From: Gammaproteobacteria bacterium CG_4_10_14_0_2_um_filter_38_22
GTDB lineage: Bacteria > Pseudomonadota > Gammaproteobacteria > Coxiellales > Coxiellaceae
Assembly: GCA_002793195.1 (NCBI GenBank)
Contig: PFPT01000005.1
Location: 1 to 37,428, forward strand
Length of the DNA: 37,428 bases
Direction of reading: 5' to 3'
In this document: positions 25,952 to 36,342 of the stretch, piece by piece
How the letters are laid out: each line of letters begins with the position of its first letter
How positions within the stretch are numbered: position 1 is the first letter of the stretch
Notes under the pieces: model-generated
Database searches by the model: none
Told to the model about the DNA's origin: nothing
Seen by the model: the letters and a program-made list of their open reading frames with translations, nothing else
Translations under genes and position numbers: made by a program

Positions 25952-26888
25952 GATTTACATCACGCAATGTTTTGGGTAACGCAAAAACAATATTTTCTTC
26001 AACGCCTGGCATTTCTTCAGAAATGTGCGCACCCCACGCTTTTAATTTTGCGACAACTTGCTGCACCAAATCTTCAGGAGCCGAAGCACCTGCAGTGACA
26101 CCGACAATTTCCACACCATTAAACCAGTCACGTTGCATTTCATCTGCCTGATCTAATAAGTAAGATCGACAACCCAATCGCTCTGCCAATTCTTTTAAAC
26201 GATTGGAGTTAGAGCTTTCAATAGATCCCACCACAATCATCACATCACATAATTTCGCCAAATCTGTCACTGCTTCTTGACGATTGGTCGTAGCATAACA
26301 AATATCATCTTTTTTTGGACACGTCATTTTAGGAAATTTAGTTTTTAATGCAGAAATAATTTCAACTGTATCATTCACAGATAAAGTAGTTTGTGTTACG
26401 TAAGCACATTGAGCAGGATTTTTTAATCTCAATGTAAAGACATCTTCAAGTGTTTCAACCAAATATATCCCTGCTGTTGCATTATGATATTGGCCCATCG
26501 TGCCTTCTACTTCAGGATGTCCTGCATGCCCTATCAAAATACATTCAATATTATTTTTAGCATAACGCGCCACTTCCATATGCACTTTTGTTACCAATGG
26601 ACAGGTTGCATCAAATAAATGAAACTGCTTTTCCGCTGCCAATTGCCGAACAGCTTGTGAGACACCATGAGCACTAAAAATTAAAGTAGCACCGACAGGC
26701 ACTTCACTGATGTCATCCAAAAAAATCGCACCTTTTGCTTTTAACTTTTCAACAACAGGACGATTGTGCACCACTTCATGACGCACATAAATTGGCGCAC
26801 CCAATTGTTCAAGCGCGCGCTCAACAATCTCAATTGCACGATCAACGCCAGCACAAAAACCCCTAGGATTTGCTAATAATACTTTCAT
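25938..26888 (-). CDS. ispH: 4-hydroxy-3-methylbut-2-enyl diphosphate reductase
   Basis: 316 residues, the E. coli length. IspH is the [4Fe-4S] enzyme that completes the MEP pathway, giving IPP and DMAPP. The three cluster cysteines are at the same positions as in E. coli: C12 (RGFCAG), C96 (DATCPL) and C197 ([11 protein letters not shown]). [23 protein letters not shown] and the catalytic-loop TQTTLS are present. The gene start lies inside the end of lspA (26-bp overlap), so it is the last gene of an ileS-lspA-ispH operon. Confidence 0.97.
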   Translation of the reverse strand: MKVLLANPRGFCAGVDRAIEIVERALEQLGAPIYVRHEVVHNRPVVEKLKAKGAIFLDDISEVPVGATLIFSAHGVSQAVRQLAAEKQFHLFDATCPLVTKVHMEVARYAKNNIECILIGHAGHPEVEGTMGQYHNATAGIYLVETLEDVFTLRLKNPAQCAYVTQTTLSVNDTVEIISALKTKFPKMTCPKKDDICYATTNRQEAVTDLAKLCDVMIVVGSIESSNSNRLKELAERLGCRSYLLDQADEMQRDWFNGVEIVGVTAGASAPEDLVQQVVAKLKAWGAHISEEMPGVEENIVFALPKTLRDVNRLKA

Positions 26889-27351
26889 AAAATAACCTCA
26901 ATATCAGCCACGCTGCGCCAACACATACCGCAGCATCTGCGATATTAAATGTTGCGTAGTGCCAGTTATGCACATGAAAATCAATAAAATCAACAACAAC
27001 ACCAAATCGAACACGATCAATTAAATTACCTAACGCACCGCCCAACACCAAACTCACGGGTAATGCATTCCACCATTCATAACGTGGCATACGATACAGC
27101 CACACAATTAATCCAAATGAAACCAAAACAGCAATGCCCGACAATACATAAATTTGCCAACCACCCTCATTACTCAAGAAACTAAATGCAGCACCTGCAT
27201 TGAATCGTTGAATGATATTCAAAAATGGCAGCACATGCATAACCGATCCAGCATTTAAATTGTGAATCACAAAATATTTTGCCAGTTGATCCAATCCAAT
27301 GACCGCTACCGCAAGCCAAATCCAAGACAAAGCATTTTTGTTTTTATTCAT
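26863..27351 (-). CDS. lspA: Lipoprotein signal peptidase (signal peptidase II)
   Basis: 162 residues, four transmembrane helices. It cleaves prolipoprotein signal peptides after lipidation, in the inner membrane. Family blocks: [46 protein letters not shown] and [11 protein letters not shown]. The two catalytic aspartates are D121 and D139. The ATG overlaps the ileS stop (ATGA), and its own end overlaps ispH. Confidence 0.96.
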   Translation of the reverse strand: MNKNKNALSWIWLAVAVIGLDQLAKYFVIHNLNAGSVMHVLPFLNIIQRFNAGAAFSFLSNEGGWQIYVLSGIAVLVSFGLIVWLYRMPRYEWWNALPVSLVLGGALGNLIDRVRFGVVVDFIDFHVHNWHYATFNIADAAVCVGAAWLILRLFYESIISKS

Positions 27352-30164
27352 GCAAACTGCCTTACTTCACCATCTGTCGTTATATTAATAACACATCGCA
27401 TACACAATTCCGGGTACGCTGTATCGGCACCTACATCAGCACGACGATGCCAACACCGCGCGCATTTTTCATGGTCAGCAACAATCACTTCTACTGATAA
27501 CTTAGATGCATCTGATTTCATGACGCGCGCATCAGACGTGATTAAAATAAAACGCAGCTCATCACCCAATAAAATCAATTTTTTATAATCAGCTTCATTG
27601 ACATGCAACACCACTTCCGCTTCCAAAGCAGAGCCCATTTTGCCTTCAGCGCGATAAGATTCTAATACTTTATTCACTTCATTACGCACCGTTAACATCC
27701 ATTCCCAAAATTGAGCATCTACTTTTTCTAAATCAGGAAAATCAGTAAACCAGGTATTTAAAAACACCGATTCATTTCTTTTTCCGGGCATAAATTGCCA
27801 CACTTCATCTGCAGTAAAACTCGTAATTGGTGCTAACCATCGCACTATTATTTCACATAAATAATAAAGCGCCGTTTGCGATGATCTTCTTGCATGCGCA
27901 TTTTTTGCAATCGTGTATTGACGATCTTTAATCACATCCAAATAAAAACTACTTAACTCTACGCTACAAAAATTATGAATTAACTGATAAATTGCAGCAA
28001 ATTGATATTGATCAAACGCCTCTCTAATTTGTTTCTGCAATTGCTGTGCACGCGAAATAATCCAGGCATCAAGCGCCAATAATTTTTTCCCTTCGACCAA
28101 ATCTGTTTCAAGATCAAAATCAGAAATGTTGGACAACATAAAACGCATGGTATTACGAATACGACGATACGCATCTGCACACCGTTTTAAAATTTCATCT
28201 GAAATGCTGACATCATCCGTATGATCCACAGACATCACCCACAAGCGCAATACATCAGCACCATAATTTTTTACAATATCGGCAGGCGAAACCGTATTAC
28301 CAACGGATTTCGACATTTTACGACCTTCACTGTCGACAACATAACCATGTGTTAACACCGCTTTATAAGGTGATGCATCGCGCATCGCCACACCCGTTAA
28401 CAATGACGCGTGAAACCACCCACGGTGTTGATCCGATCCTTCAAGATATAAATCAGCTGGCACTTTTAATTCAGAACGTTTTTCTAAAACACAAAAATGT
28501 GTCACGCCAGAATCAAACCAAACATCCAACACATCGGTAATTTTATCGTAATCATCTGCATCTTTAATTAAAGTATGAATATCACAATCATACCAAGCAT
28601 CAATACCCTCTTTTTCAATTAACTGTGCTGCTTTTTCCATCACGTTTAAAATATCGGGATGCAATTCACCCGTTTTTTTGTGCACTAAAAGCGTAATGGG
28701 AATTCCCCATGCACGTTGACGCGAGATACACCAATCTGGCCTAGCTTCAATCATTTTCGTAATACGTTGCTCGCCCCAACTGGGAATCCATTTCACCCCC
28801 GGAATGGTTTTCAATACATGTTCACGAAAATTTTTCTGTGACATGCTGATAAACCATTGTGGTGTTGCTCTAAAAATTAAAGGTGTTTTGTGTCGCCAGC
28901 AATGTGCATAGCTATGCGTGATATTTTCATGATGCAACAAATGTCCTGAATTTTTTAATTTTTCAATAATCGGCTCGTTAGCTTTAAACACATGCAATCC
29001 CGCAATAAAATCCGGCGCATCATCGCCAAAACAACTTTTTGCATTCACCGGATTTTTCATTGGCAATTGATATTTCACACCAATCACATAATCATCTTGT
29101 CCGTGCGCCGGCGCTGTGTGCACGCAACCTGTGCCCGCCTCGGTTGTGACATGATCACCTAAAATAATCGGAACCCGGCGATCACTTAAAAAAGGATGCT
29201 GACATAATAATTTCTCTAAATCTTTACCTTTGATTTTTCCAATTGAATTTAGATCTTTGCGAGCATCAATTGTTTTCCAACGTTCAGATATGTTTTCCAA
29301 AAACCATTGCGCAAAAATTAAAAATCTTTCTTCACCATTGATATCTAATTTCACCAACACATAATCCAACTCTGGATTAACTGCAATCGCTTCATTCGCT
29401 GGTAACGTCCACGGCGTTGTTGTCCATATCACTACGCTGATTTTTTTAATTGGCGCAACTTGATCAATTTGATTTTCTGCTTTTAAAAATCGAGACAAAC
29501 CATCCTGTACATCCACTACGTCAAACGCCACATCAATTGCAGGTGATGTTTTATCTTTATATTCCACTTCTGCTTCAGCAAGCGCTGATCCACACGCCGT
29601 ACACCAATGCACCGGTTTTTGTCCACGCAGCAAATGCCCGTTGGCAACCATCTTTGATAATGCCCTGACGGCATTCGCTTCGTAAGTTGGATACATGGTT
29701 AGATATGGATTATGCCAATCACCCAGCACACCCAGTCGCTCAAAGTCTGCTTTTTGTAATGCCACTTGTGATGTTGCATAGTCACGACATGCTTGACGAA
29801 ATTCACGCGCGGATAATTTATCACCGACTTTACCGAATTTTTTTTCAACATTTAATTCAATGGGCAAACCATGACAATCCCAACCCGGCACATACGGCGA
29901 ATCAAAGCCGCTGAGCGTTTTAGATTTCACCACAATATCTTTTAATGTTTTATTAAGTGCGGTGCCCATATGAATATTGGCATTCGCATACGGCGGACCA
30001 TCATGCAAAATGAATTTTTCTTTGCCTGCCATTTTCTGACGAATTAATTCATACAGTTTGATTTCTTGCCAATGCTGCAATCGCTTAGGTTCGCGTTGCG
30101 CCAAGTCAGCTTTCATTGGAAAATCAGTTTTGGGTAAATTTAAAGTATTTTTATAGTCGGTCAT
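27348..30164 (-). CDS. ileS: Isoleucyl-tRNA synthetase
   Basis: 938 residues from the ATG at 30164; a GTG nine bases upstream is an alternative. A class I aminoacyl-tRNA synthetase charging tRNA-Ile, with an editing domain against valine. The HIGH-type signature reads HMGT in [16 protein letters not shown]; the last His is Thr, which I believe occurs in other IleRS. The editing domain has [15 protein letters not shown] and [17 protein letters not shown] is intact in [11 protein letters not shown]. The C-terminal zinc site is [12 protein letters not shown] followed by CMRC. It heads the ileS-lspA-ispH operon. Confidence 0.97.
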   Translation of the reverse strand: MTDYKNTLNLPKTDFPMKADLAQREPKRLQHWQEIKLYELIRQKMAGKEKFILHDGPPYANANIHMGTALNKTLKDIVVKSKTLSGFDSPYVPGWDCHGLPIELNVEKKFGKVGDKLSAREFRQACRDYATSQVALQKADFERLGVLGDWHNPYLTMYPTYEANAVRALSKMVANGHLLRGQKPVHWCTACGSALAEAEVEYKDKTSPAIDVAFDVVDVQDGLSRFLKAENQIDQVAPIKKISVVIWTTTPWTLPANEAIAVNPELDYVLVKLDINGEERFLIFAQWFLENISERWKTIDARKDLNSIGKIKGKDLEKLLCQHPFLSDRRVPIILGDHVTTEAGTGCVHTAPAHGQDDYVIGVKYQLPMKNPVNAKSCFGDDAPDFIAGLHVFKANEPIIEKLKNSGHLLHHENITHSYAHCWRHKTPLIFRATPQWFISMSQKNFREHVLKTIPGVKWIPSWGEQRITKMIEARPDWCISRQRAWGIPITLLVHKKTGELHPDILNVMEKAAQLIEKEGIDAWYDCDIHTLIKDADDYDKITDVLDVWFDSGVTHFCVLEKRSELKVPADLYLEGSDQHRGWFHASLLTGVAMRDASPYKAVLTHGYVVDSEGRKMSKSVGNTVSPADIVKNYGADVLRLWVMSVDHTDDVSISDEILKRCADAYRRIRNTMRFMLSNISDFDLETDLVEGKKLLALDAWIISRAQQLQKQIREAFDQYQFAAIYQLIHNFCSVELSSFYLDVIKDRQYTIAKNAHARRSSQTALYYLCEIIVRWLAPITSFTADEVWQFMPGKRNESVFLNTWFTDFPDLEKVDAQFWEWMLTVRNEVNKVLESYRAEGKMGSALEAEVVLHVNEADYKKLILLGDELRFILITSDARVMKSDASKLSVEVIVADHEKCARCWHRRADVGADTAYPELCMRCVINITTDGEVRQFA

Positions 30165-30333
30165 GATCGTCACACTTAAGAATCAATTAAAAATCCCATG
30201 TAATGGGGAGCAGCTTGTATTAAATATCCGCAAAGATAACATCTGGGAAAACAGACGCAACCATTTCATCACTCTGAGCAAAAGACTGTGGTAGTATTGT
30301 ACAGATGGTTTAGCATATTAGTAAGGAACAACC

Positions 30334-30627
30334 ATGAAAAAAGTCAGTTATTTTCTCATCGTTTTTCTCGTTTCTGGATTGATCGTATTATTTTATTCTC
30401 TATTTATGTCAGCAAAACCTGGCACGCCGGATCACACGAGCTTATCTTTACAGCCTTACACTGCTCGCGAGCAGCAAGATTTAGTTCTCGCACAAGAACA
30501 ATCTGAAGGCACGCTGAATACAGGCCCCCTCGTTGCGCAAATGAGCGCGCAAGCGGCACAAGCAAAAGTGCTCAATCTGCCGCAAAGCACTAACGCAACA
30601 ACGTCGCATGATAGCGTTTTGCAATAG
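30334..30627 (+). CDS. Small single-anchor membrane protein (97 aa), unknown
   Basis: Not recognised. One hydrophobic helix (about residues 6-26) after a short basic start (MKK), then a polar, Gln/Ala-rich tail of about 70 residues that should face the periplasm; no lipobox. AAGGAAC precedes the ATG by about 5 bp, which supports it as a real gene. It is inserted on the plus strand between ileS and ribF, whose neighbourhood is otherwise all minus, and its last 38 bp overlap the 3' end of ribF. The 160-bp region before it also holds the ileS leader. Confidence 0.6.
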   Translation: MKKVSYFLIVFLVSGLIVLFYSLFMSAKPGTPDHTSLSLQPYTAREQQDLVLAQEQSEGTLNTGPLVAQMSAQAAQAKVLNLPQSTNATTSHDSVLQ

Positions 30628-31516
30628 CCACATCACTATCAATTTGTGCAATCAATTTCGGCACAGAATCAAAATAGATTTCATCACGAATTTTTGATAA
30701 AAATTCAACCGTGATGCTGCGTCCGTAAATGTTTTCATTAAAATCAAATAAAAAAACTTCAAGCACAATTTGTTTACCATGAAAAGTGGGGCGATAACCT
30801 ATGCTCGCCACACCCGGTAAAATACGACCATCCAAACCGTGCACGCGCACCACAAAAATACCCTGCAGCGGTACTTGCTTACGATGCAAATGAATATTCG
30901 CTGTTGGATATCCCAACTGTCTTCCAATTTGATCACCATAAGCCACCTTGCCAGACAAAGTGAATGGATTTTGCGTTAATGCCTGTACTGTTTCAAAATC
31001 ACCGATTTTTAAAGCATTTCGAACACGTGTGCTACTGATGCGATCTTCTTGATAAAGAGCTTGTGGCAATGCCATCACATCAAAATGATATTTTTTTCCA
31101 AGCGATTGCAGTAAAGCAACATCACCCAATCTTTTCGCACCAAAACGAAAATTATCACCAATAATAATTTTTTTTGCGCCAAACTGATCCACTAAAATTG
31201 TTTTAACAAAATTTTCTGCCGACAAGCAAGCCAGTTGCGCATTGAATTTTAAACAACAAAAATAATCCACGCCATATTGTTTAATGACATTCCATTTTTC
31301 TGAAAAACGCATCAAACGTGATGCGGGAGACTGCGGTGAAAAAAATTCAGTGGGATGCGGCTCAAAGGTTAATAATACAGAGGGTAAAGTGAATTCGTGA
31401 GCAGATTCAATCAATGCCTTAATTAATCGCTGATGACCCAGATGCAAGCCATCAAAATTACCAATGGTAATCACAGACTGAATTTTTTGTTTAAAAGGGT
31501 TTCGGATTAATTTCAT
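30590..31516 (-). CDS. ribF: Bifunctional riboflavin kinase / FAD synthetase
   Basis: 308 residues. The N-terminal nucleotidyltransferase domain makes FAD from FMN and ATP: ITIGNFDGLHLGHQRLI, TFEPHPTEFF, and the late ISSTRVRNAL motif. The C-terminal riboflavin kinase domain makes FMN: GRQLGYPTANIHL, GIFVVRVHG, ASIGYRPTF and FLFDFNENIYG. It lies 12 bp behind murJ, the common gammaproteobacterial order murJ-ribF-ileS. Confidence 0.96.
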   Translation of the reverse strand: MKLIRNPFKQKIQSVITIGNFDGLHLGHQRLIKALIESAHEFTLPSVLLTFEPHPTEFFSPQSPASRLMRFSEKWNVIKQYGVDYFCCLKFNAQLACLSAENFVKTILVDQFGAKKIIIGDNFRFGAKRLGDVALLQSLGKKYHFDVMALPQALYQEDRISSTRVRNALKIGDFETVQALTQNPFTLSGKVAYGDQIGRQLGYPTANIHLHRKQVPLQGIFVVRVHGLDGRILPGVASIGYRPTFHGKQIVLEVFLFDFNENIYGRSITVEFLSKIRDEIYFDSVPKLIAQIDSDVAIAKRYHATLLR

Positions 31517-31528
31517 ACACTGCAGACC

Positions 31529-33067
31529 CTAATTCGGCGAGCGAAAATGCCTAATACGTACACCCATCACGCCCAATAATAAAAAGTAACATCCCATACC
31601 CGACACCAAAACCCATAATAAATGTCCGACACGAGTCAAGATTGGCCATGTTAACCAAGGTGATAATGATCCTGCAAGCAAATAAATCACACAAGCCATT
31701 GCGCCATTGGCAATCAACAATTGTGCGATGGTTTTTTGCCATTGACGTGAAGGCATAAAAATACCGGAGCGCATTAATAAAAACCACAACAATCCAGCAT
31801 TAAGCGTTGATGATATGGAAGTCGATAATGCCAAACCAGCATGTTTTAAAGGGAAAATTAAAATACCATTGAAAATTAAATTCACAACTAATGCAATGGC
31901 AGCCACTTTGACTGGCGTACGGATGTTTTGTCTCGCATAAAAAGCAGATGCCAGAATTTTAATCAGCATAAAAGCAGGTAAACCAACCGCAAAAGCACTT
32001 AAGCTTTTTGCTGTCATAATCACATCAACGCTATTAAACTTACCGTAATGAATTAACGTAGATAATATCGGGCCCGCTAAAATAAACAACCCTACAGCAC
32101 AGGGCACACCAATAAACAATGTGCAGCGCAGCGCCCAATCCAATGTGCTTGAAAATATTTTTTCATCTTTTTCAGCATGGTTTTTTGATAAATACGGCAT
32201 TACTACGGTGGCTAATGCAACACCAATAATACCCAATGGAAAATAAATCAATCGATCAGAATAATAGAGCCATGAAATACTGCCTCGCGGTAAAAATGAC
32301 GCAAACATGTTATCTACCAATAAACTGATCTGCGCAACCGATACACCAAACAATGCAGGCAACATACGTTTCATCACACGCACCACACCAGGATCACGAA
32401 ATCCCAACTTAAATCGCGGCATTAAACGAATGTGTTTTAAAAAAGGGATCTGGATCAACATCTGCGCCAAACCACCGAATATGACACCCCACGCTAAAAC
32501 ATAAATGGGCTTTGCTGCATGCGGCGCCCACAATAATGCCACACTAATTAAAGCAATATTTAACAATACCGGCGTAAATGCTGGCGCTGCAAAGAAACCG
32601 CAGGTATTTAAAATAGCGCCTGCAAAAGCGGTTAAGACAATTAAGAGTAAGTACGGAAACATAATGCGAATCATGTGTTCAGCAACATGAAAACGCGCTA
32701 TATCATGCATAAATCCAGGCGCAAAAATCATAATTAAAATCGGCGCAAAAATTTCAGCTACCACCACCACACAAGAAACAATGAAAGTTAATGTACCCGC
32801 AACATGATTTACAAATAATTGTACTTCCGCATGCGACTGTGTTGTGCGTTGCTCTGCTAAAATAGGTACAAATGCTTGTGCAAAAGCACCTTCACCAAAC
32901 AAGCGACGCAAAAAATTTGGTAAACGAAATGCCACAACGAACGCATCAAATAACCCACCTGCGCCAAAAATACTTGCTAAAATAATATCGCGCACAAATC
33001 CCATGATGCGAGATAAAAAAGTAAAAAAAGCCACGACTGAAGTTGAACGCACTAACTTTTGAGACAT
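31529..33067 (-). CDS. murJ: Lipid II flippase MurJ (MviN)
   Basis: 512 residues, about 14 transmembrane helices, MOP exporter superfamily. MurJ moves lipid II across the inner membrane for peptidoglycan synthesis. Family blocks: TFLSRIMGFVRDIILASIFGAG at the start, FRLPNFLRRLFGEGAFAQAFVP, the SISWLYYSDRLIYFPLGIIGVALATVVMPYLS stretch and FYARQNIRTPVKVA. It begins 8 bp after the small membrane gene upstream and is followed by ribF. Confidence 0.96.
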   Translation of the reverse strand: MSQKLVRSTSVVAFFTFLSRIMGFVRDIILASIFGAGGLFDAFVVAFRLPNFLRRLFGEGAFAQAFVPILAEQRTTQSHAEVQLFVNHVAGTLTFIVSCVVVVAEIFAPILIMIFAPGFMHDIARFHVAEHMIRIMFPYLLLIVLTAFAGAILNTCGFFAAPAFTPVLLNIALISVALLWAPHAAKPIYVLAWGVIFGGLAQMLIQIPFLKHIRLMPRFKLGFRDPGVVRVMKRMLPALFGVSVAQISLLVDNMFASFLPRGSISWLYYSDRLIYFPLGIIGVALATVVMPYLSKNHAEKDEKIFSSTLDWALRCTLFIGVPCAVGLFILAGPILSTLIHYGKFNSVDVIMTAKSLSAFAVGLPAFMLIKILASAFYARQNIRTPVKVAAIALVVNLIFNGILIFPLKHAGLALSTSISSTLNAGLLWFLLMRSGIFMPSRQWQKTIAQLLIANGAMACVIYLLAGSLSPWLTWPILTRVGHLLWVLVSGMGCYFLLLGVMGVRIRHFRSPN

Positions 33068-33075
33068 TGTATTCC

Positions 33076-33540
33076 TTAACCAGGTCTATTCACCATCAAA
33101 TAAAACACAACCATCAGTGATACCAATGCAAGCATTCCCCATATCCATGATGCATGATAATAACGATTATATTCTATTGATAATAATTTTTTTTTAGCAA
33201 CGGCTTCGAACGCCAAATCACGACAACGCATTTGAAAATACAAAACAAGAAGCCAGCACAGCGCAGCAATCACATAACCAATCATGGACCCCATAACCCA
33301 CAAAGCAAAAGGGGAATATCCTTTTGAAGCCAATAAAATCATACCTGTGATAAACTGAATCACACCCGATGAACCTATAAAAATCCAATTCACAAAAATC
33401 GCTTGTTTTGTCACACGCGCAATCAAAGCAACATTATTTTGCTGATTCACATAAAAAACATAGAAAGCAGTACCTACACCAGCGCCCAATAAAACTGAAG
33501 CGCTGATCACATGCACAATGTTAATCCAAAGCAACACCAT
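33076..33540 (-). CDS. DUF2269-like four-helix membrane protein (154 aa)
   Basis: An integral membrane protein with four helices (about 3-27, 47-69, 80-102, 130-150). It resembles the uncharacterised DUF2269 family. The first helix carries a His (NIVHVIS), and the second helix region reads IFIGSSGVIQFITGM. The upstream neighbour (33562-33993) looks like a diverged copy with the same layout, and both precede murJ closely (8 bp), so they are probably co-transcribed with it. Function unknown; membrane His residues leave haem or metal binding as an unproven option. Confidence 0.78.
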   Translation of the reverse strand: MVLLWINIVHVISASVLLGAGVGTAFYVFYVNQQNNVALIARVTKQAIFVNWIFIGSSGVIQFITGMILLASKGYSPFALWVMGSMIGYVIAALCWLLVLYFQMRCRDLAFEAVAKKKLLSIEYNRYYHASWIWGMLALVSLMVVFYLMVNRPG

Positions 33541-33561
33541 TTCGATTACTACCTATCATCT

Positions 33562-33993
33562 CTATTTCCAAAACCACGTCTGCTGCATTAGCGCATCGTG
33601 AATTATTATGCAAAATAATAAAATTAACAGTACATTCAAAAAATAAAAAAGGATCTGATATCGAAAATGCGCTTGAGTACGATTAACGTATTTTATCAGC
33701 ATCAATAAAAACCAAATCACTCCCACTAAACTCAACGCAACATAAGCAACGATAATCCATGGTGTATGAAATGAAAGCTGGTCGTGGCGCACCATAAATG
33801 TACCCGTCACAAATTGCATTACCAGTATAAGAAAAATAAACCGATCCACCAACAAGCTGGTTTTAATAGCAAAGCGCAACAAAGTAGGATTCTGTTGGCG
33901 CATACTGTTGCTAATGTACACAAATGACGTGACCATCAGTCCAAAAAAACTCACGCCACACAGTACATGTATCAATTCAATGAATCCCACCAT
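33562..33993 (-). CDS. Second DUF2269-like membrane protein (143 aa)
   Basis: 143 residues from the ATG at 33993, which has AGGA at 7 bp; a longer frame from 34092 would run into the rpsT promoter region and adds a polar stretch with no support. Four membrane helices. It aligns by eye with the next gene: IELIHVLCGVSFFGL against NIVHVISASVLLGAG, SMRQQNPTLLRFAIKTSLLVDRFIF against the matching loop and helix 2, and MQFVTGTFM against IQFITGMIL. Tandem paralogs of this kind may form a hetero-oligomer. Function unknown. Confidence 0.75.
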   Translation of the reverse strand: MVGFIELIHVLCGVSFFGLMVTSFVYISNSMRQQNPTLLRFAIKTSLLVDRFIFLILVMQFVTGTFMVRHDQLSFHTPWIIVAYVALSLVGVIWFLLMLIKYVNRTQAHFRYQILFYFLNVLLILLFCIIIHDALMQQTWFWK

Positions 33994-34085
33994 GATATGA
34001 TCCTGAGTGAAAAAGCCACTATTATTCGTGTAACTGGGCGAATTTTCAATGTATTCCCCATTCTTAAAACTATCACGCTTATTTA

Positions 34086-34114
34086 TTGACAACGCACATT
34101 TAAAACGGCAGAAT
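34086..34114 (+). promoter_or_regulatory. rpsT promoter
   Basis: TTGACA (34086-34091), 17 bp, CAGAAT (34109-34114). A full-consensus -35 with a good -10, about 37 bp before the S20 start codon; strong expression is expected. Confidence 0.7.
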
Positions 34115-34150
34115 TTCGGCTCTTTGATATCAATTTATTTGGAGCATGCC

Positions 34151-34414
34151 TTGGCAAATACACTTTCAGCAAAAAAACGCGCAAAACAATCAGAAGCGCG
34201 CCGTGAACGTAACTTTAGTCAAAAATCGACATTACGTACCAGTATCAAAAAAGTATTAAAATCGATTCAAAATAGTGACAAAACAGCTGCGCAAACTGCT
34301 TTCAAAGCAGTCACCTTATTAGCAGATCGCGCTGTGAATAAAAAATTGATTCATGCCAATAAAGCAGCACGCATCAAAAGCCGCTTAAATCAAAAATTAA
34401 AAGCTGCTGAGTAA
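34151..34414 (+). CDS. rpsT: 30S ribosomal protein S20
   Basis: 87 residues, the E. coli length. S20 binds 16S rRNA early in small-subunit assembly. The protein begins with ANTLSAKKRAKQSEARRERN, so translation must start at the TTG at 34151, with GGAG 6 bp upstream. There is no in-frame ATG at a suitable place. E. coli rpsT also uses UUG, which keeps initiation weak and is part of S20 autocontrol, so the same control may operate here. The gene is single, with its own promoter, and is divergent from the murJ cluster. Confidence 0.95.
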   Translation: MANTLSAKKRAKQSEARRERNFSQKSTLRTSIKKVLKSIQNSDKTAAQTAFKAVTLLADRAVNKKLIHANKAARIKSRLNQKLKAAE

Positions 34415-34490
34415 TCGAACTATATCTTAAAGCTAAAGCTTATTTAAAATCTCTGCGCTTAAGCGAAAATGACGATATTTAAAAACAGAA

Positions 34491-34510
34491 GCGCCAGACA
34501 AAACTGGCGC
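34491..34510 (-). terminator. Terminator after obgE
   Basis: GCGCCAG and CTGGCGC form a 7-bp GC-rich stem with a six-base loop. Read on the minus strand it follows the obgE stop by about 10 bp and is followed by TTCTGTTTTT, so it ends the obgE transcript. On the plus strand it could also catch rpsT read-through, but there is no T-tract on that side. Confidence 0.7.
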
Positions 34511-34520
34511 GAAATTCAAA

Positions 34521-35555
<1,035 letters not shown>

Positions 35556-35559
35556 CTAC

Positions 35560-35587
35560 AAAAAAAAAGACGCGATAAATCGCGTCT
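35560..35587 (-). terminator. Rho-independent terminator between rpmA and obgE
   Basis: On the minus strand AGACGCGAT and ATCGCGTCT form a 9-bp stem with a two-base loop (a few stem pairs may open), followed by nine T residues. It lies 25 bp after the rpmA stop and 14 bp before the obgE start codon region, a classic intrinsic terminator. Either rplU-rpmA ends here and obgE is made from read-through or its own promoter, or it acts as an attenuator. Confidence 0.88.
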
Positions 35588-35612
35588 CCATCAAAAACAA
35601 AAACATCGGCTA

Positions 35613-35870
35613 TTAAACAGATTCAACAAAAACTGTTTTACGACGATGAGGCCCTTTAATGGCAAAACGAATAACGCCATTAGTTAATGCATATAGTGTA
35701 TGATCACGTCCCATGCCAACACCATGCCCTGCATGACAGTTCGTGCCGCGTTGACGAATGATGATATTGCCAGCAAGAACACTTTCGCCACCAAACTTTT
35801 TCACACCTAAATATTTAGGGTTAGAATCACGACCATTGCGTGTACTACCGCCCGCTTTCTTATGTGCCAT
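35613..35870 (-). CDS. rpmA: 50S ribosomal protein L27
   Basis: 85 residues, the standard bacterial length. L27's N-terminal tail reaches the peptidyl-transferase centre. Sequence begins [19 protein letters not shown] and continues with [21 protein letters not shown] and [17 protein letters not shown], all diagnostic. It lies 31 bp after rplU in the normal rplU-rpmA order. Confidence 0.98.
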   Translation of the reverse strand: MAHKKAGGSTRNGRDSNPKYLGVKKFGGESVLAGNIIIRQRGTNCHAGHGVGMGRDHTLYALTNGVIRFAIKGPHRRKTVFVESV

Positions 35871-35901
35871 TGTAAAATACCCCTTTCTACCAAAATCTTA
35901 A

Positions 35902-36213
35902 CTAAGCTTGTACTTTCGTAATTTTCACTTGAGTGAAATATTGACGATGACCCTGACGTTTCATGTGATGTTTACGACGTCTAAATTTAATGATGCGAAT
36001 TTTATCTGCACGACCATGCTTTACTACTTCTGCAGTCACTTTTACGCCATCCAAAACAGGGGCGCCGAAACGTACTTGCTCGCCTTCACCTACCATTAAA
36101 ACGCGATCAAAATCGATAGTGTGGCCAGTTTCAGCTTCTAATTTTTCAATTTTTAACGTTTGTCCTTCAGCGACACGGTACTGTTTGCCGCCTGTTTCGA
36201 TAATCGCATACAT
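35902..36213 (-). CDS. rplU: 50S ribosomal protein L21
   Basis: 103 residues, the E. coli length. L21 binds 23S rRNA. Begins [20 protein letters not shown]; ends with the basic stretch [21 protein letters not shown] and TQVKITKV. It is first gene of rplU-rpmA and divergent from ispB, the usual gammaproteobacterial arrangement. Its own promoter and a leader hairpin lie upstream. Confidence 0.98.
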   Translation of the reverse strand: MYAIIETGGKQYRVAEGQTLKIEKLEAETGHTIDFDRVLMVGEGEQVRFGAPVLDGVKVTAEVVKHGRADKIRIIKFRRRKHHMKRQGHRQYFTQVKITKVQA

Positions 36214-36241
36214 GATTCATAACCCTTTTTTCAAACTGATG

Positions 36242-36257
36242 CTGGACAAAGATCCAG
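36242..36257 (-). promoter_or_regulatory. Small hairpin in the rplU mRNA leader
   Basis: CTGGA and TCCAG pair around a six-base loop, about 30 bp before the rplU start and just after the predicted transcription start. Possibly a structural element for ribosomal-protein feedback, but too short to assign. Confidence 0.3.
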
Positions 36258-36266
36258 AGAGCGAGC

Positions 36267-36295
36267 ATTGTAGGCAAAATATTTCAAACCCGCAA
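36267..36295 (-). promoter_or_regulatory. rplU-rpmA promoter
   Basis: On the minus strand TTGCGG, 17 bp, TACAAT; the -10 is about 54 bp before the rplU start codon. It would give a leader of roughly 45 bases that includes a short hairpin. Confidence 0.6.
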
Positions 36296-36307
36296 GGTTT
36301 TTCGAGC

Positions 36308-36336
36308 TTGACACAACTCGATGTCGCTCATAGCAT
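36308..36336 (+). promoter_or_regulatory. ispB promoter giving a leaderless or near-leaderless mRNA
   Basis: TTGACA (36308-36313), 17 bp, TAGCAT (36331-36336). The ispB ATG begins at 36343, six bases after the -10, about where transcription should start. An in-frame TAG at 36331 rules out a longer N-terminus, and no ribosome site is visible. Confidence 0.55.
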
Positions 36337-36342
36337 ACCCGC

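Noticed and set aside
29950-30020. HIGH motif of IleRS reading HMGT as a sign of inactivation
   Set aside because: Thr at the last position is tolerated in class I synthetases, and all other IleRS motifs, including KMSKS and the zinc site, are intact.
33994-34092. Longer N-terminus of the second DUF2269-like protein
   Set aside because: Polar, not matching its paralog, and overlapping the rpsT promoter; the ATG at 33993 has a good ribosome site.
34049-34150. N-terminal extension of S20 from an upstream ATG
   Set aside because: It overlaps the consensus promoter and adds unrelated residues; the TTG start with GGAG gives the exact family N-terminus.
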